Of a stretch of 64,000 nucleotides of DNA, positions 16,337 to 25,468 are shown piece by piece. The notes beneath the pieces are model-generated. The model worked only from the letters and a program-made list of their open reading frames with translations, had not been told where the DNA came from and did no database searches. The number at the start of each line of letters is the position of its first letter. Position 1 is the first letter of the stretch. This DNA is from Atlantibacter hermannii. GTDB taxonomy: Bacteria > Pseudomonadota > Gammaproteobacteria > Enterobacterales > Enterobacteriaceae. Position numbers and translations under genes: made by a program. Where the stretch lies: contig LR134136.1 of NCBI GenBank assembly GCA_900635495.1, forward strand, positions 310,001 to 374,000, in the 5' to 3' direction.

Positions 16337-17673
16337 ATACTCTTACATTGGTGTTAACAGCAGCCGGCTCCGTGCTGTTGCTGCTGTTTTTAGTGATGAA
16401 GGCGCGTATGCACGCCTTCGTTGCTTTGATGGTGGTGTCTTTTGGTGCAGGGCTTTTTTCCGGTATGCCGCTCGATAAGATTGCGGCGACCATGGAAAAA
16501 GGAATGGGCGGCACGCTGGGTTTTCTGGCGGTCGTGGTGGCGCTGGGCGCCATGTTCGGCAAGATCCTTCATGAAACCGGCGCAGTCGATCAGATTGCCG
16601 TCAAGATGTTGAAATCCTTCGGACACAGTAAAGCGCATTACGCCATCGGCCTCGCGGGGCTTATCTGCGCACTGCCGCTGTTCTTTGAAGTGGCGATTGT
16701 GTTGCTGATTAGCGTGGCGTTTTCTATGGCGCGCCACACCGGCACAAATTTAGTGAAGCTGGTGATCCCGCTGTTTGCGGGTGTGGCGGCGGCAGCGGCA
16801 TTTTTGCTGCCCGGACCTGCGCCGATGCTGCTGGCGTCACAGATGCACGCCGATTTCGGCTGGATGATCCTGATTGGCCTGTGCGCCGCCATCCCCGGCA
16901 TGCTGATTGCCGGGCCGCTGTTCGGGAACTTCATCAGTAAATACGTTGAACTGCATATTCCGGATGACATCAGCGAGCCGCATTTGGGCGAGGGCAAATT
17001 GCCGTCCTTCGGCTTTAGCCTGTCGCTGATTTTGTTGCCGCTGGTGCTGGTGGGGTTGAAAACTATTGCGGCGCGCTTTACCGCAGAAGGTTCGCGTTTG
17101 TATGAATGGCTGCAGTTTATTGGTCATCCGTTTACCGCGATCCTGATTGCCTGCCTGGTGGCGATGTACGGACTGGCGATGCGTCGCGGCATGCCGCGCG
17201 AGCGCGTGATGGAAATCTGTGGTCATGCGCTGCAACCTGCCGGGATTATTTTACTGGTGATTGGCGCAGGCGGCGTATTTAAGCAGGTGCTGGTGGATTC
17301 CGGCGTGGGTCCGGCGCTGGGCGAAGCGTTAACCGGGATGGGCCTGCCGATTGCGATTACCTGCTTTATTCTGGCGGCAGCGGTGCGCATCATTCAGGGA
17401 TCTGCCACGGTTGCCTGCCTGACGGCGGTAGGCCTGGTGATGCCGGTTATCGAACAGTTGCACTACTCCGGCGCGCAGCTGGCGGCACTGTCGATTTGTA
17501 TCGCGGGCGGCTCGATTGTGGTCAGCCACGTCAACGACGCCGGGTTCTGGCTGTACGGCAAGTTTACCGGCGCCACCGAAGCGCAGACGCTGAAAACCTG
17601 GACGCTCATGGAGACGATCCTCGGCACGGTTGGGGCGATTGTTGGGATGATTGCGTTTACGATGCTCTCTTAA
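16333..17673 (+). CDS. gntU: GntU, low-affinity gluconate transporter
   Basis: GntP-family gluconate:H+ symporter in the inner membrane; 446 residues and about a dozen hydrophobic spans. The start is GTG at 16333 inside the gntK stop (GTGA), which implies translational coupling. Conserved segments include KIAATMEKGMGGTLGFLAVVV, ALPLFFEVAIVLLISVAF and GSIVVSHVNDAGFWL. It pairs with gntK so that gluconate is phosphorylated as it enters. A strong terminator follows. Confidence 0.96.
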   Translation: MNTLTLVLTAAGSVLLLLFLVMKARMHAFVALMVVSFGAGLFSGMPLDKIAATMEKGMGGTLGFLAVVVALGAMFGKILHETGAVDQIAVKMLKSFGHSKAHYAIGLAGLICALPLFFEVAIVLLISVAFSMARHTGTNLVKLVIPLFAGVAAAAAFLLPGPAPMLLASQMHADFGWMILIGLCAAIPGMLIAGPLFGNFISKYVELHIPDDISEPHLGEGKLPSFGFSLSLILLPLVLVGLKTIAARFTAEGSRLYEWLQFIGHPFTAILIACLVAMYGLAMRRGMPRERVMEICGHALQPAGIILLVIGAGGVFKQVLVDSGVGPALGEALTGMGLPIAITCFILAAAVRIIQGSATVACLTAVGLVMPVIEQLHYSGAQLAALSICIAGGSIVVSHVNDAGFWLYGKFTGATEAQTLKTWTLMETILGTVGAIVGMIAFTMLS

Positions 17674-17691
17674 ACGCAGACCGGAATGAAG

Positions 17692-17721
17692 AAATGCCAG
17701 CGCTACCGCTGGCATTTTTTT
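17692..17721 (+). terminator. Intrinsic terminator after gntU
   Basis: AATGCCAGCG (17693–17702) / CGCTGGCATT (17707–17716) with loop CTAC, followed by a T run to 17721. Confidence 0.92.
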
Positions 17722-17776
17722 GACCGGAACGTTGCTTCGCTGTGTCGCGGAATTTACTGTCCGGCTTTTTAGTGTT

Positions 17777-18370
17777 TTACCCTTTCATCCACGCCCGGAT
17801 GCCGTCCAGGAACATCTGCGTAGACAACATAACCAGCACCAGGCCCATCAGCCTTTCCAGCGCATTCACGCCTTTCTCGCCGAGCAGACGTAAAAACAGC
17901 GATGACTGCAACAGGATCGCCACCGTGCCGCCCCAGGCGATCAGTAGCGCAATCACTAAATGCCCCATCTGATTGGGATACTGATGCGACAACAGCATCA
18001 ACGTCGCCAGAATCGTGGGGCCCGCCACCAGCGGAATCGCCAGCGGGACGATAAACGGCTCTTCACCCGCAGGCAGACCGGAGGCGTTGCCTTCCTGGCT
18101 CGGGAAAATCATTTTTATCGCGATCAGAAAGAGAATAATCCCGCCGGAAATGGACACGGTTTCGGCGCGCAGATTCAGGAACGCGAGGATCTTTTCACCG
18201 GCAAACAGGAAAATAAGCATCAGCAACAGCGCGATCAGCAGTTCGCGTATCATAATCGCGCGTCGCCGCTTCGGTTCCGTGTGTTTCAGGACCGACATGA
18301 AAATCGGCAAATTGCCTAAGGGATCCATAATAAGGATCAGCAAAACGGCGGCGGAGATAATGTCATTCAT
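17777..18370 (-). CDS. yhgN: YhgN, MarC-family inner-membrane protein
   Basis: 197-residue membrane protein of the MarC (UPF0056) family, matching E. coli YhgN in length and sequence. Six hydrophobic segments are visible. The family's LILIMDPLGNLPIFM motif is in the first span, and its internal counterpart VPLAIPLVAGPTILATLML is near residue 108. Function is not established; the family was once tied to antibiotic resistance without firm support. It is transcribed convergently with gntU and divergently from asd. Confidence 0.92.
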   Translation of the reverse strand: MNDIISAAVLLILIMDPLGNLPIFMSVLKHTEPKRRRAIMIRELLIALLLMLIFLFAGEKILAFLNLRAETVSISGGIILFLIAIKMIFPSQEGNASGLPAGEEPFIVPLAIPLVAGPTILATLMLLSHQYPNQMGHLVIALLIAWGGTVAILLQSSLFLRLLGEKGVNALERLMGLVLVMLSTQMFLDGIRAWMKG

Positions 18371-18545
18371 GTACGTATTCCCTGTTTTCCGGGTCGAGTG
18401 CCCGCTTAAATAAGTTGCATTACTGATGATCGTGCGATCATTGATTTATTTCACTTGCGACTTTAGCTGCATTTTGTAAGGTGAAAGGATGTCCGGTTTT
18501 CCCCGGCACGCATAACACGCACATACCTCGCAGGAATGATTCGCT

Positions 18546-19652
18546 ATGAAAAATGTTGGTTTTATCGGCTGGCGCGGAATGGTCGGCTCCGTACTCATGC
18601 AACGCATGGTCGAAGAGCGCGATTTTGACACCATTCGTCCAGTTTTCTTTTCCACTTCCCAGCTCGGGCAGGCCGCGCCTTCCTTCGGCGGCCACCAGGG
18701 CGGCGCGCTTCAGGACGCGTATTCTATCGACGCGTTAAAAGCGCTGGATATTATCGTGACGTGCCAGGGCGGCGATTATACCAACGAAATTTATCCAAAA
18801 CTGCGGGAAAGTGGTTGGCAAGGATACTGGATTGACGCCGCGTCGTCGCTGCGTATGAAAGATGACGCCATCATCATTTTGGATCCGGTCAACCAGCATG
18901 TCATTACCGAGGGGTTAAACAAAGGCGTGAAGACCTTTGTCGGCGGCAACTGCACCGTGAGTCTGATGCTGATGTCGCTGGGCGGTTTGTTTGCGCAAAA
19001 CCTGGTGGAGTGGGTATCCGTCGCGACCTATCAGGCCGCCTCGGGCGGCGGCGCGCGCCACATGCGCGAACTGCTGGCGCAAATGGGCCAGCTTTACAAC
19101 GGCGTTGCGGGAGAACTGGCCGATCCGGCCTCCGCGATTCTGGATATCGAGCGTAAAGTCACGGCACTGACCCGCAGCGGCCAGTTGCCGGTCGATAACT
19201 TCGGCGTGCCGCTGGCGGGCAGCCTGATTCCATGGATCGACAAGCAACTGGACAATGGTCAAAGCCGCGAAGAGTGGAAAGGGCAGGCAGAAACCAACAA
19301 AATCCTCGCCACCTCCTCCATCATTCCGGTCGATGGTTTATGCGTCCGCGTCGGCGCATTACGCTGCCACAGCCAGGCTTTCACCATAAAACTGAAAAAA
19401 GATGTTTCGCTTTCGTCCATCGAAGAGATGCTGGCAACCCACAATGACTGGGTAAAAGTGGTGCCGAACGATCGCGACATCACCGTGCGTGAACTCACCC
19501 CCGCCGCCGTCACCGGTACCTTGTCTACCCCGGTTGGCCGTCTGCGTAAGCTCAATATGGGCCCTGATTATTTATCCGCCTTTACCGTTGGTGACCAGCT
19601 TTTATGGGGCGCCGCTGAGCCACTTCGGCGAATTTTGCGACAACTGGCGTAA
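18546..19652 (+). CDS. asd: Aspartate-semialdehyde dehydrogenase
   Basis: Reduces aspartyl phosphate to aspartate semialdehyde, the branch point to lysine/diaminopimelate, methionine and threonine; essential for cell wall synthesis in enterobacteria. 368 residues (E. coli 367). The NADP-binding start GFIGWRGMVGSVLMQRM is at 5–21, the nucleophile is Cys136 in GGNCTVSLM, and the active-site His lies in GALRCHSQAFT (about 275). The region around residues 48–56 (GGHQGGALQDAYSID) differs from E. coli by small changes. Intact, unlike several non-essential neighbours, and followed by a terminator. Confidence 0.97.
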   Translation: MKNVGFIGWRGMVGSVLMQRMVEERDFDTIRPVFFSTSQLGQAAPSFGGHQGGALQDAYSIDALKALDIIVTCQGGDYTNEIYPKLRESGWQGYWIDAASSLRMKDDAIIILDPVNQHVITEGLNKGVKTFVGGNCTVSLMLMSLGGLFAQNLVEWVSVATYQAASGGGARHMRELLAQMGQLYNGVAGELADPASAILDIERKVTALTRSGQLPVDNFGVPLAGSLIPWIDKQLDNGQSREEWKGQAETNKILATSSIIPVDGLCVRVGALRCHSQAFTIKLKKDVSLSSIEEMLATHNDWVKVVPNDRDITVRELTPAAVTGTLSTPVGRLRKLNMGPDYLSAFTVGDQLLWGAAEPLRRILRQLA

Positions 19653-19667
19653 CAAAATGTCACAACA

Positions 19668-19694
19668 GGAGCGTACAAACGCTCCTTTTTTTTG
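19668..19694 (+). terminator. Intrinsic terminator after asd
   Basis: GGAGCG (19668–19673) / CGCTCC (19680–19685) with a six-base loop and a nine-base T run. Confidence 0.92.
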
Positions 19695-19910
19695 ACCCAA
19701 TCAAATGAAAATGCGTTTGTTGCGATTTTTCTGATGAGTGATTTAAGACGTTGACTATGATTATTGTTCGAGTGGTTTTACACCGCAAACACGATAGGTG
19801 AGGACGTTCAGCCACAGGATGACCAGATGGCTGTGCGTTCAGGTCAAGATAAGTATCGTTCACTGACGCGCCAGTGTCAGGTGATACGCCAATAACAGGA
19901 TGACGAAACC

Positions 19911-22097
19911 ATGTCTGATCGCATCGATAGAGACGTGATTAATGCGCTGATAGCAGGCCATTTCGCGGATCCTTTTTCCGTACTGGGCATGCATAAAACG
20001 GAGGCCGGACTGGAAGTCCGGGCGCTGTTACCTGACGCCACTGAAGTGTGGGTCATTGAACCGAAAACCGGCCGCAAGGTCGGCAAGCTGGAGTGTCTCG
20101 ACTCTCGCGGCTTCTTCTCCGGCGTTCTGGCTCGCCGTAAAAACCCTTTCCGCTACCAGTTGGCCGTACTGTGGCATGGTCAGCAAAACTTGATTGATGA
20201 TCCGTATCGTTTTGGGCCGTTGTTGCAGGAGATGGATGCGTGGCTGCTGTCGGAAGGTACGCATTTACGTCCTTACGAATCGCTTGGCGCGCATGCTCAA
20301 ACCATGGATGGCGTGACGGGAACGCGCTTTACCCTGTGGGCGCCGAATGCGCGCCGTGTTTCCGTTGTGGGACAATTTAACTACTGGGATGGACGCCGCC
20401 ACCCGATGCGCTTTCGCAAAGAGAGCGGCATCTGGGAACTGTTTATCCCTGGTGCGCATAACGGCCAGCTTTACAAATTCGAGCTGATCGACGCCAACGG
20501 CAACTTGCGTATCAAAGCCGACCCGTATGCCTTCGAGTCGCAAATGCGCCCGGATACCGCCTCCATGATTTGCGGTTTACCGGAAAAAACGACGCTCACC
20601 CCCGAACGGCAGGACGCCAACAGACTGGATGCGCCTATCTCCATCTACGAAGTGCATCTGGGTTCATGGCGGCGCCATACCGATGACAACTTCTGGCTGA
20701 GCTACCGTGAGCTGGCAGAGCAGTTGGTGCCTTATGTAAAAGAGATGGGATTCACCCATATTGAACTGCTGCCGATCAGCGAACACCCGTTTGATGGCAG
20801 TTGGGGTTATCAACCGGTGGGGATGTATGCCCCGACCCGGCGTTTCGGTACGCGCGATGACTTCAAATATTTCGTCGATGCGGTTCACGACGCCGGGCTT
20901 AACATCATTCTGGACTGGGTGCCAGGGCACTTCCCAAGCGATGAGTTTGGCCTGGCAAACTTTGACGGTACGGCGCTTTACGAGCACAGCGACCCGCGTG
21001 AAGGTTATCACCAGGACTGGAATACGCTGATTTATAACTACGGTCGGCGTGAAGTCAGCAACTATCTGGTGGGCAACGCCCTGTACTGGACCGAACGTTT
21101 CGGCATTGACGCGCTGCGCGTGGATGCAGTGGCGTCGATGATTTATCGCGATTACAGCCGCGCTGACGGGCAGTGGATCCCAAATGAATTCGGCGGGCGT
21201 GAAAACCTTGAGGCCATTGAGTTCCTGCGTACCACTAACCGGGTTATGGGCGAGCAAGTGCCCGGCGCGGTGACCATGGCGGAAGAGTCCACCGATTTCC
21301 CCGGCGTGTCGCGTCCCCCTTCATCGGGCGGCCTGGGCTTCTGGTTTAAATGGAACCTTGGCTGGATGCACGACACCCTCGACTACATGAAGCTCGACCC
21401 GGTTTATCGTCAGTATCATCACGACAAAATGACGTTCGGGATGGTTTACAACTACACCGAGAACTTTGTGCTGCCGCTGTCGCACGACGAAGTGGTGCAC
21501 GGTAAAAAATCCATTCTGGATCGGATGCCTGGCGACGCATGGCAAAAGTTTGCCAACCTGCGCGCTTATTACGCGTGGATGTGGGCATTCCCGGGCAAAA
21601 AACTGCTGTTTATGGGTAATGAATTCGCTCAGGGCCGCGAGTGGAATCATGACTCCAGCCTCGACTGGCATCTGCTGGAAGGGGGCGATAACTGGCACCA
21701 CGGCGTCCAGCGCCTGGTCCGCGATCTGAACCAGACTTATCGCCGTCACAAAGCCCTGTATGAAATGGACTTTGACCCTTACGGCTTTGAATGGCTGGTG
21801 GTTGAAGATAAAGCCAACTCGGTGTTTGTGTTTGTCCGTCGTGACCGCGATGGCAATGAGATCATCGTCGCGGCGAACTTTACCCCGGTTCCGCGCCATG
21901 AGTACCGTTTCGGCGTTAATCAGCCGGGCCGCTGGCGCGAAGAGTTGAACAGTGACTCCATACACTATCACGGCAGTAATACCGGCAACGGCGGCACCGT
22001 GCATACCGATGCAATCCCCAGCCATGGCCGGGAGCACTCCCTGAGCATAACTATTCCGCCGCTGGCGACTATCTGGCTGGTGAGGGAAGGTGAATGA
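19911..22097 (+). CDS. glgB: GlgB, 1,4-alpha-glucan branching enzyme
   Basis: Forms alpha-1,6 branches in glycogen by transferring oligoglucan segments. 728 residues, the E. coli length. N-terminal N1 and CBM48 domains (to about 225) precede the GH13 barrel. The catalytic nucleophile is Asp405 (LRVDAVASM) and the acid/base is Glu458 (MAEEST), both at E. coli positions. The third carboxylate follows in LSHDEVVHGK. First gene of glgBXCAP; its stop overlaps the glgX start by four bases. Confidence 0.98.
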   Translation: MSDRIDRDVINALIAGHFADPFSVLGMHKTEAGLEVRALLPDATEVWVIEPKTGRKVGKLECLDSRGFFSGVLARRKNPFRYQLAVLWHGQQNLIDDPYRFGPLLQEMDAWLLSEGTHLRPYESLGAHAQTMDGVTGTRFTLWAPNARRVSVVGQFNYWDGRRHPMRFRKESGIWELFIPGAHNGQLYKFELIDANGNLRIKADPYAFESQMRPDTASMICGLPEKTTLTPERQDANRLDAPISIYEVHLGSWRRHTDDNFWLSYRELAEQLVPYVKEMGFTHIELLPISEHPFDGSWGYQPVGMYAPTRRFGTRDDFKYFVDAVHDAGLNIILDWVPGHFPSDEFGLANFDGTALYEHSDPREGYHQDWNTLIYNYGRREVSNYLVGNALYWTERFGIDALRVDAVASMIYRDYSRADGQWIPNEFGGRENLEAIEFLRTTNRVMGEQVPGAVTMAEESTDFPGVSRPPSSGGLGFWFKWNLGWMHDTLDYMKLDPVYRQYHHDKMTFGMVYNYTENFVLPLSHDEVVHGKKSILDRMPGDAWQKFANLRAYYAWMWAFPGKKLLFMGNEFAQGREWNHDSSLDWHLLEGGDNWHHGVQRLVRDLNQTYRRHKALYEMDFDPYGFEWLVVEDKANSVFVFVRRDRDGNEIIVAANFTPVPRHEYRFGVNQPGRWREELNSDSIHYHGSNTGNGGTVHTDAIPSHGREHSLSITIPPLATIWLVREGE

Positions 22098-24076
22098 GCC
22101 TGTTGGCGACAGGAAGCCCAACGCCGCTCGGCGCGCATTTTGACGGGAAGGGCGTGAACTTCACGCTCTTTTCCGCGCACGCCGAGAAAGTGGAACTCTG
22201 CCTGTTCGACGAGGAAGGCAACGAACAACGCTTCGATATGCCCGGACGTACCGGGGATATCTGGCACGGTTATGCGCCCAATATTCATCCAGGCCAGCGC
22301 TACGGCTACCGGGTTCACGGGCCATGGCAGCCCGCAGAGGGGCACCGCTTTAATCCGGCTAAGTTATTGCTCGACCCCTGCGCGCGCGCTGTCGAAGGCG
22401 ATCTTGAAGACTCGCCGCTGCTGCACGGCGGCTATCACGCTGCCGATCATCACGACAGCGCGTCGATTGCGCCAAAAGGCGTGGTGATTAAGGACGACTA
22501 TGACTGGGAAGACGATAAATTGCTGGAAACGCCCTGGGGCGAAACGGTGATTTACGAGGCCCACGTCCGCGGCCTGACGCAGCTGCATCCGCGTATTCCC
22601 ATGGCAATGCGCGGCACCTATAGCGCGCTCGGCCACCCGGAAATGCTGGCGTACTTTAAACGCCTTGGGATCACCGCGCTGGAATTATTGCCCGTGTCGC
22701 ATTTCGCCAATGAGCCGCGGCTTCAGCGCCTGGGGTTAACCAATTACTGGGGATACAACCCGTTCGCCTTATGGTGCGTATCGCCGAGATATGCCATCAA
22801 TCAGGACGTTAGCGCGGCGTTGAATGAATTTCGCGATGCCGTCAAAGCGCTCCATGGCGCTGGTATCGAAGTGATCCTCGACATTGTCCTGAACCACACG
22901 GCCGAGATCGATGAAGAAGGCCCGACCATTTCGATGCGCGGAATCGATAACCGTAGCTATTATTGGTTACAGGGCAATGGCGAGAACGAGAACTGGACCG
23001 GGTGCGGTAATACCTTGAATTTAAGCCATCCCGGCGTGGTGGATTTTGCCGTCGGCTGCCTGAAGTTTTGGGTGGAAGAGTGCCATGTCGATGGCTTCCG
23101 CTTCGATCTGGGTTCGGTGATGGGACGGACGCCGGGGTATCGGCAGGATGCGCCGCTGTTTGAGGCGATTCGGCAGGACCCGGTGTTGTCGAAAGTGAAG
23201 CTGATCGCGGAACCCTGGGATATTGGGGCGGGCGGTTATCAGGTGGGCAATTTCCCCTCGCTGTTTGCCGAGTGGAATGACCATTTCCGTGATGGCATGC
23301 GGCGCTTCTGGATACATCAGGATTTGTCTTTGGGCGATTTTGCCTGCCGGTTTGCAGGCTCAAGCGACGTGTTTCGCAACAGCAGCCGTCCGCCTTCTGC
23401 AAGCATCAACTTAATCACAGCCCACGATGGCTTTACGCTGCGCGACTGTGTGAGTTTCAACCAGAAGCACAATGAAGCCAACGGCGAAGACAATCTTGAT
23501 GGAACAACCCATAACTTCAGCAACAATTATGGGTTTGAGGGGCTCGACGCGAGCCATCATATAAACGAGCGGCGGCGTGACGCGGTGCACGCGCTGCTGA
23601 CGACGTTATTGCTTTCTCAGGGCACGCCGATGCTGCTGGCCGGTGATGAACACGGGCACAGCCAGCACGGCAATAACAATGCTTACTGCCAGGATAACGA
23701 GCTGACCTGGCTCGACTGGGCGCATTGCAATGACGGTTTAACGACCTTTACAGCCGCGTTAATTCACCTGCGCAAGCGGATCCCGGCGCTGACCGGGAAT
23801 CGCTGGTGGGATGAAGGTGATAACAACGTGCGCTGGTTGAATCGAGAGGGACAACCTCTCAACGCTGATGAATGGCAAAGTGGACCTCGCTTATTGCAGA
23901 TCCTGCTTTCTGAGCATTGGCTTATTGCGATCAATGCAACCGATGCGGTGTCAGAGATCGTCTTACCCGAAGGGGAGTGGCGTGCTATCCCCCCATTTGC
24001 CGGAGAGGATAATCCGGTAGTAATGGCTGTATGGCATGGGCCAGCGCACGGAGTGTGCGTTTTCCAAAAGTCATAA
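22094..24076 (+). CDS. glgX: GlgX, glycogen debranching enzyme
   Basis: Hydrolyses alpha-1,6 links of short chains left on glycogen by phosphorylase, releasing maltotetraose-type products. 660 residues (E. coli 657). A CBM48 domain at the N-terminus leads into a GH13 barrel. Catalytic motifs are DGFRFDLGSVMG (nucleophile Asp, about 335), LIAEPWDIG (acid/base Glu, about 371) and TAHDGFTLRDCVSFNQKHN (third Asp). The product feeds MalP/MalQ encoded further downstream. It starts within the glgB stop. Confidence 0.97.
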   Translation: MSLLATGSPTPLGAHFDGKGVNFTLFSAHAEKVELCLFDEEGNEQRFDMPGRTGDIWHGYAPNIHPGQRYGYRVHGPWQPAEGHRFNPAKLLLDPCARAVEGDLEDSPLLHGGYHAADHHDSASIAPKGVVIKDDYDWEDDKLLETPWGETVIYEAHVRGLTQLHPRIPMAMRGTYSALGHPEMLAYFKRLGITALELLPVSHFANEPRLQRLGLTNYWGYNPFALWCVSPRYAINQDVSAALNEFRDAVKALHGAGIEVILDIVLNHTAEIDEEGPTISMRGIDNRSYYWLQGNGENENWTGCGNTLNLSHPGVVDFAVGCLKFWVEECHVDGFRFDLGSVMGRTPGYRQDAPLFEAIRQDPVLSKVKLIAEPWDIGAGGYQVGNFPSLFAEWNDHFRDGMRRFWIHQDLSLGDFACRFAGSSDVFRNSSRPPSASINLITAHDGFTLRDCVSFNQKHNEANGEDNLDGTTHNFSNNYGFEGLDASHHINERRRDAVHALLTTLLLSQGTPMLLAGDEHGHSQHGNNNAYCQDNELTWLDWAHCNDGLTTFTAALIHLRKRIPALTGNRWWDEGDNNVRWLNREGQPLNADEWQSGPRLLQILLSEHWLIAINATDAVSEIVLPEGEWRAIPPFAGEDNPVVMAVWHGPAHGVCVFQKS

Positions 24077-24091
24077 TAAAAGGAGTCAGTC

Positions 24092-25375
24092 ATGGTTAGA
24101 TTTGAAAAGAACGATCCTCTGATGTTAGCGCGACAACTGCCACTAAAATCAGTCGCTTTGATTCTGGCTGGTGGCCGTGGCACACGTCTCAAAGACTTGA
24201 CCACTACGCGTGCGAAACCTGCGGTCCACTTTGGTGGGAAATTCCGTATTATCGATTTTGCACTTTCCAACTGCCTGAACTCGGGCATACGCCGGATTGG
24301 CGTCATTACGCAGTATCAGTCTCATACGCTGGTACAGCATATCCAGCGCGGCTGGTCGTTTTTCAGCGAAGAGATGAATGAGTTTGTCGATTTGCTGCCT
24401 GCCCAGCAACGCGTTCACGGTGAAAACTGGTATCGCGGAACGGCGGATGCGGTCACCCAGAACCTCGATATTATTCGGCGCTATGGCGCGGAGTACATCG
24501 TCATTCTGGCCGGGGACCACATTTATAAGCAAGACTACTCACGCATGCTGATTGACCATGTGGAGAAAGGGGCGTGCTGTACCGTGGCCTGTATGCCGGT
24601 GCCAAAAGCGGAAGCGACGGCGTTTGGGGTTATTGACGTCGACGAAAATGACAAAATTATTGATTTTGTTGAAAAACCTGCCGATCCGCCGACAATGCCG
24701 AACGACCCAACCAAGTCCCTTGCCAGTATGGGGATTTATGTCTTTGACGCCGAGTATCTGTACAAACTGCTGGAAGAGGATGATAACGATCCCAATTCCA
24801 GTCACGATTTCGGCAAAGATATTCTCCCTAAATTAACGGCGGCTGGAGAGGCGTACGCGCACCCGTTCCCCCTCTCTTGCGTCCAGTCCGATCCTAATGC
24901 AGAGCCCTACTGGCGTGACGTGGGTACCCTGGAGGCATACTGGAAAGCCAACCTCGATCTTGCTTCCGTCACCCCGGAACTGGATATGTACGATCGTGAC
25001 TGGCCAATCCGTACCCACATGGAACCGCTACCGCCTGCTAAATTTGTTCAGGATCGATCCGGTAGTCATGGGATGACGCTCAACTCGCTGGTATCTGGCG
25101 GATGCATTATTTCCGGCTCGGTGGTGGTGCAGTCCGTGCTGTTCCCCAGAGTGCGGGTGAATTCATTCTGTAATATTGATTCGTCAGTATTATTGCCAGA
25201 TGTCTGGATTGGCCGTTCGTGCCGTCTGCGTCGCTGCATTATTGACCGTGCCTGCGTTATCCCCGAAGGTATGGTGATTGGCGAAAATGCGGAAGAAGAT
25301 GCTCGCCGGTTCTATCGCTCCGAAGAAGGGATTGTTTTGGTCACGCGCGAGATGCTCAAGAAACTGGAAGGGTAA
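24092..25375 (+). CDS. glgC: GlgC, glucose-1-phosphate adenylyltransferase
   Basis: Makes ADP-glucose from ATP and glucose-1-phosphate, the regulated step of glycogen synthesis. 427 residues against 431 in E. coli; the C-terminus stops at LKKLEG without the last basic residues. The nucleotidyltransferase signature LAGGRGTRLKDLTTTRAKPA is at about residues 26–45. The activator-site lysine region precedes it (LPLKSV). The substrate loop FVEKPADPP is near 190, and a left-handed beta-helix fills the C-terminal third. ATG 24092 follows AAAGGAG and lies 15 bases after glgX. Confidence 0.97.
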   Translation: MVRFEKNDPLMLARQLPLKSVALILAGGRGTRLKDLTTTRAKPAVHFGGKFRIIDFALSNCLNSGIRRIGVITQYQSHTLVQHIQRGWSFFSEEMNEFVDLLPAQQRVHGENWYRGTADAVTQNLDIIRRYGAEYIVILAGDHIYKQDYSRMLIDHVEKGACCTVACMPVPKAEATAFGVIDVDENDKIIDFVEKPADPPTMPNDPTKSLASMGIYVFDAEYLYKLLEEDDNDPNSSHDFGKDILPKLTAAGEAYAHPFPLSCVQSDPNAEPYWRDVGTLEAYWKANLDLASVTPELDMYDRDWPIRTHMEPLPPAKFVQDRSGSHGMTLNSLVSGGCIISGSVVVQSVLFPRVRVNSFCNIDSSVLLPDVWIGRSCRLRRCIIDRACVIPEGMVIGENAEEDARRFYRSEEGIVLVTREMLKKLEG

Positions 25376-25468
25376 TTGCGCAAGGAATAACCGCGTGGTG
25401 AGAAGCCGCGCGGTTAAATTTCGCGTTTGGCGCGCTCTTTCGCGCCGGGAAATTGAACGGGAGCCATA

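Noticed and set aside
21321..22121. Long open frame antisense to the glgB 3' end
   Set aside because: It lies wholly opposite conserved glgB sequence; composition and lack of motifs mark it as a shadow.
24092..25375. GlgC C-terminal truncation as loss of function
   Set aside because: Only about four residues shorter than E. coli at a variable tail; all catalytic and regulatory motifs are present.
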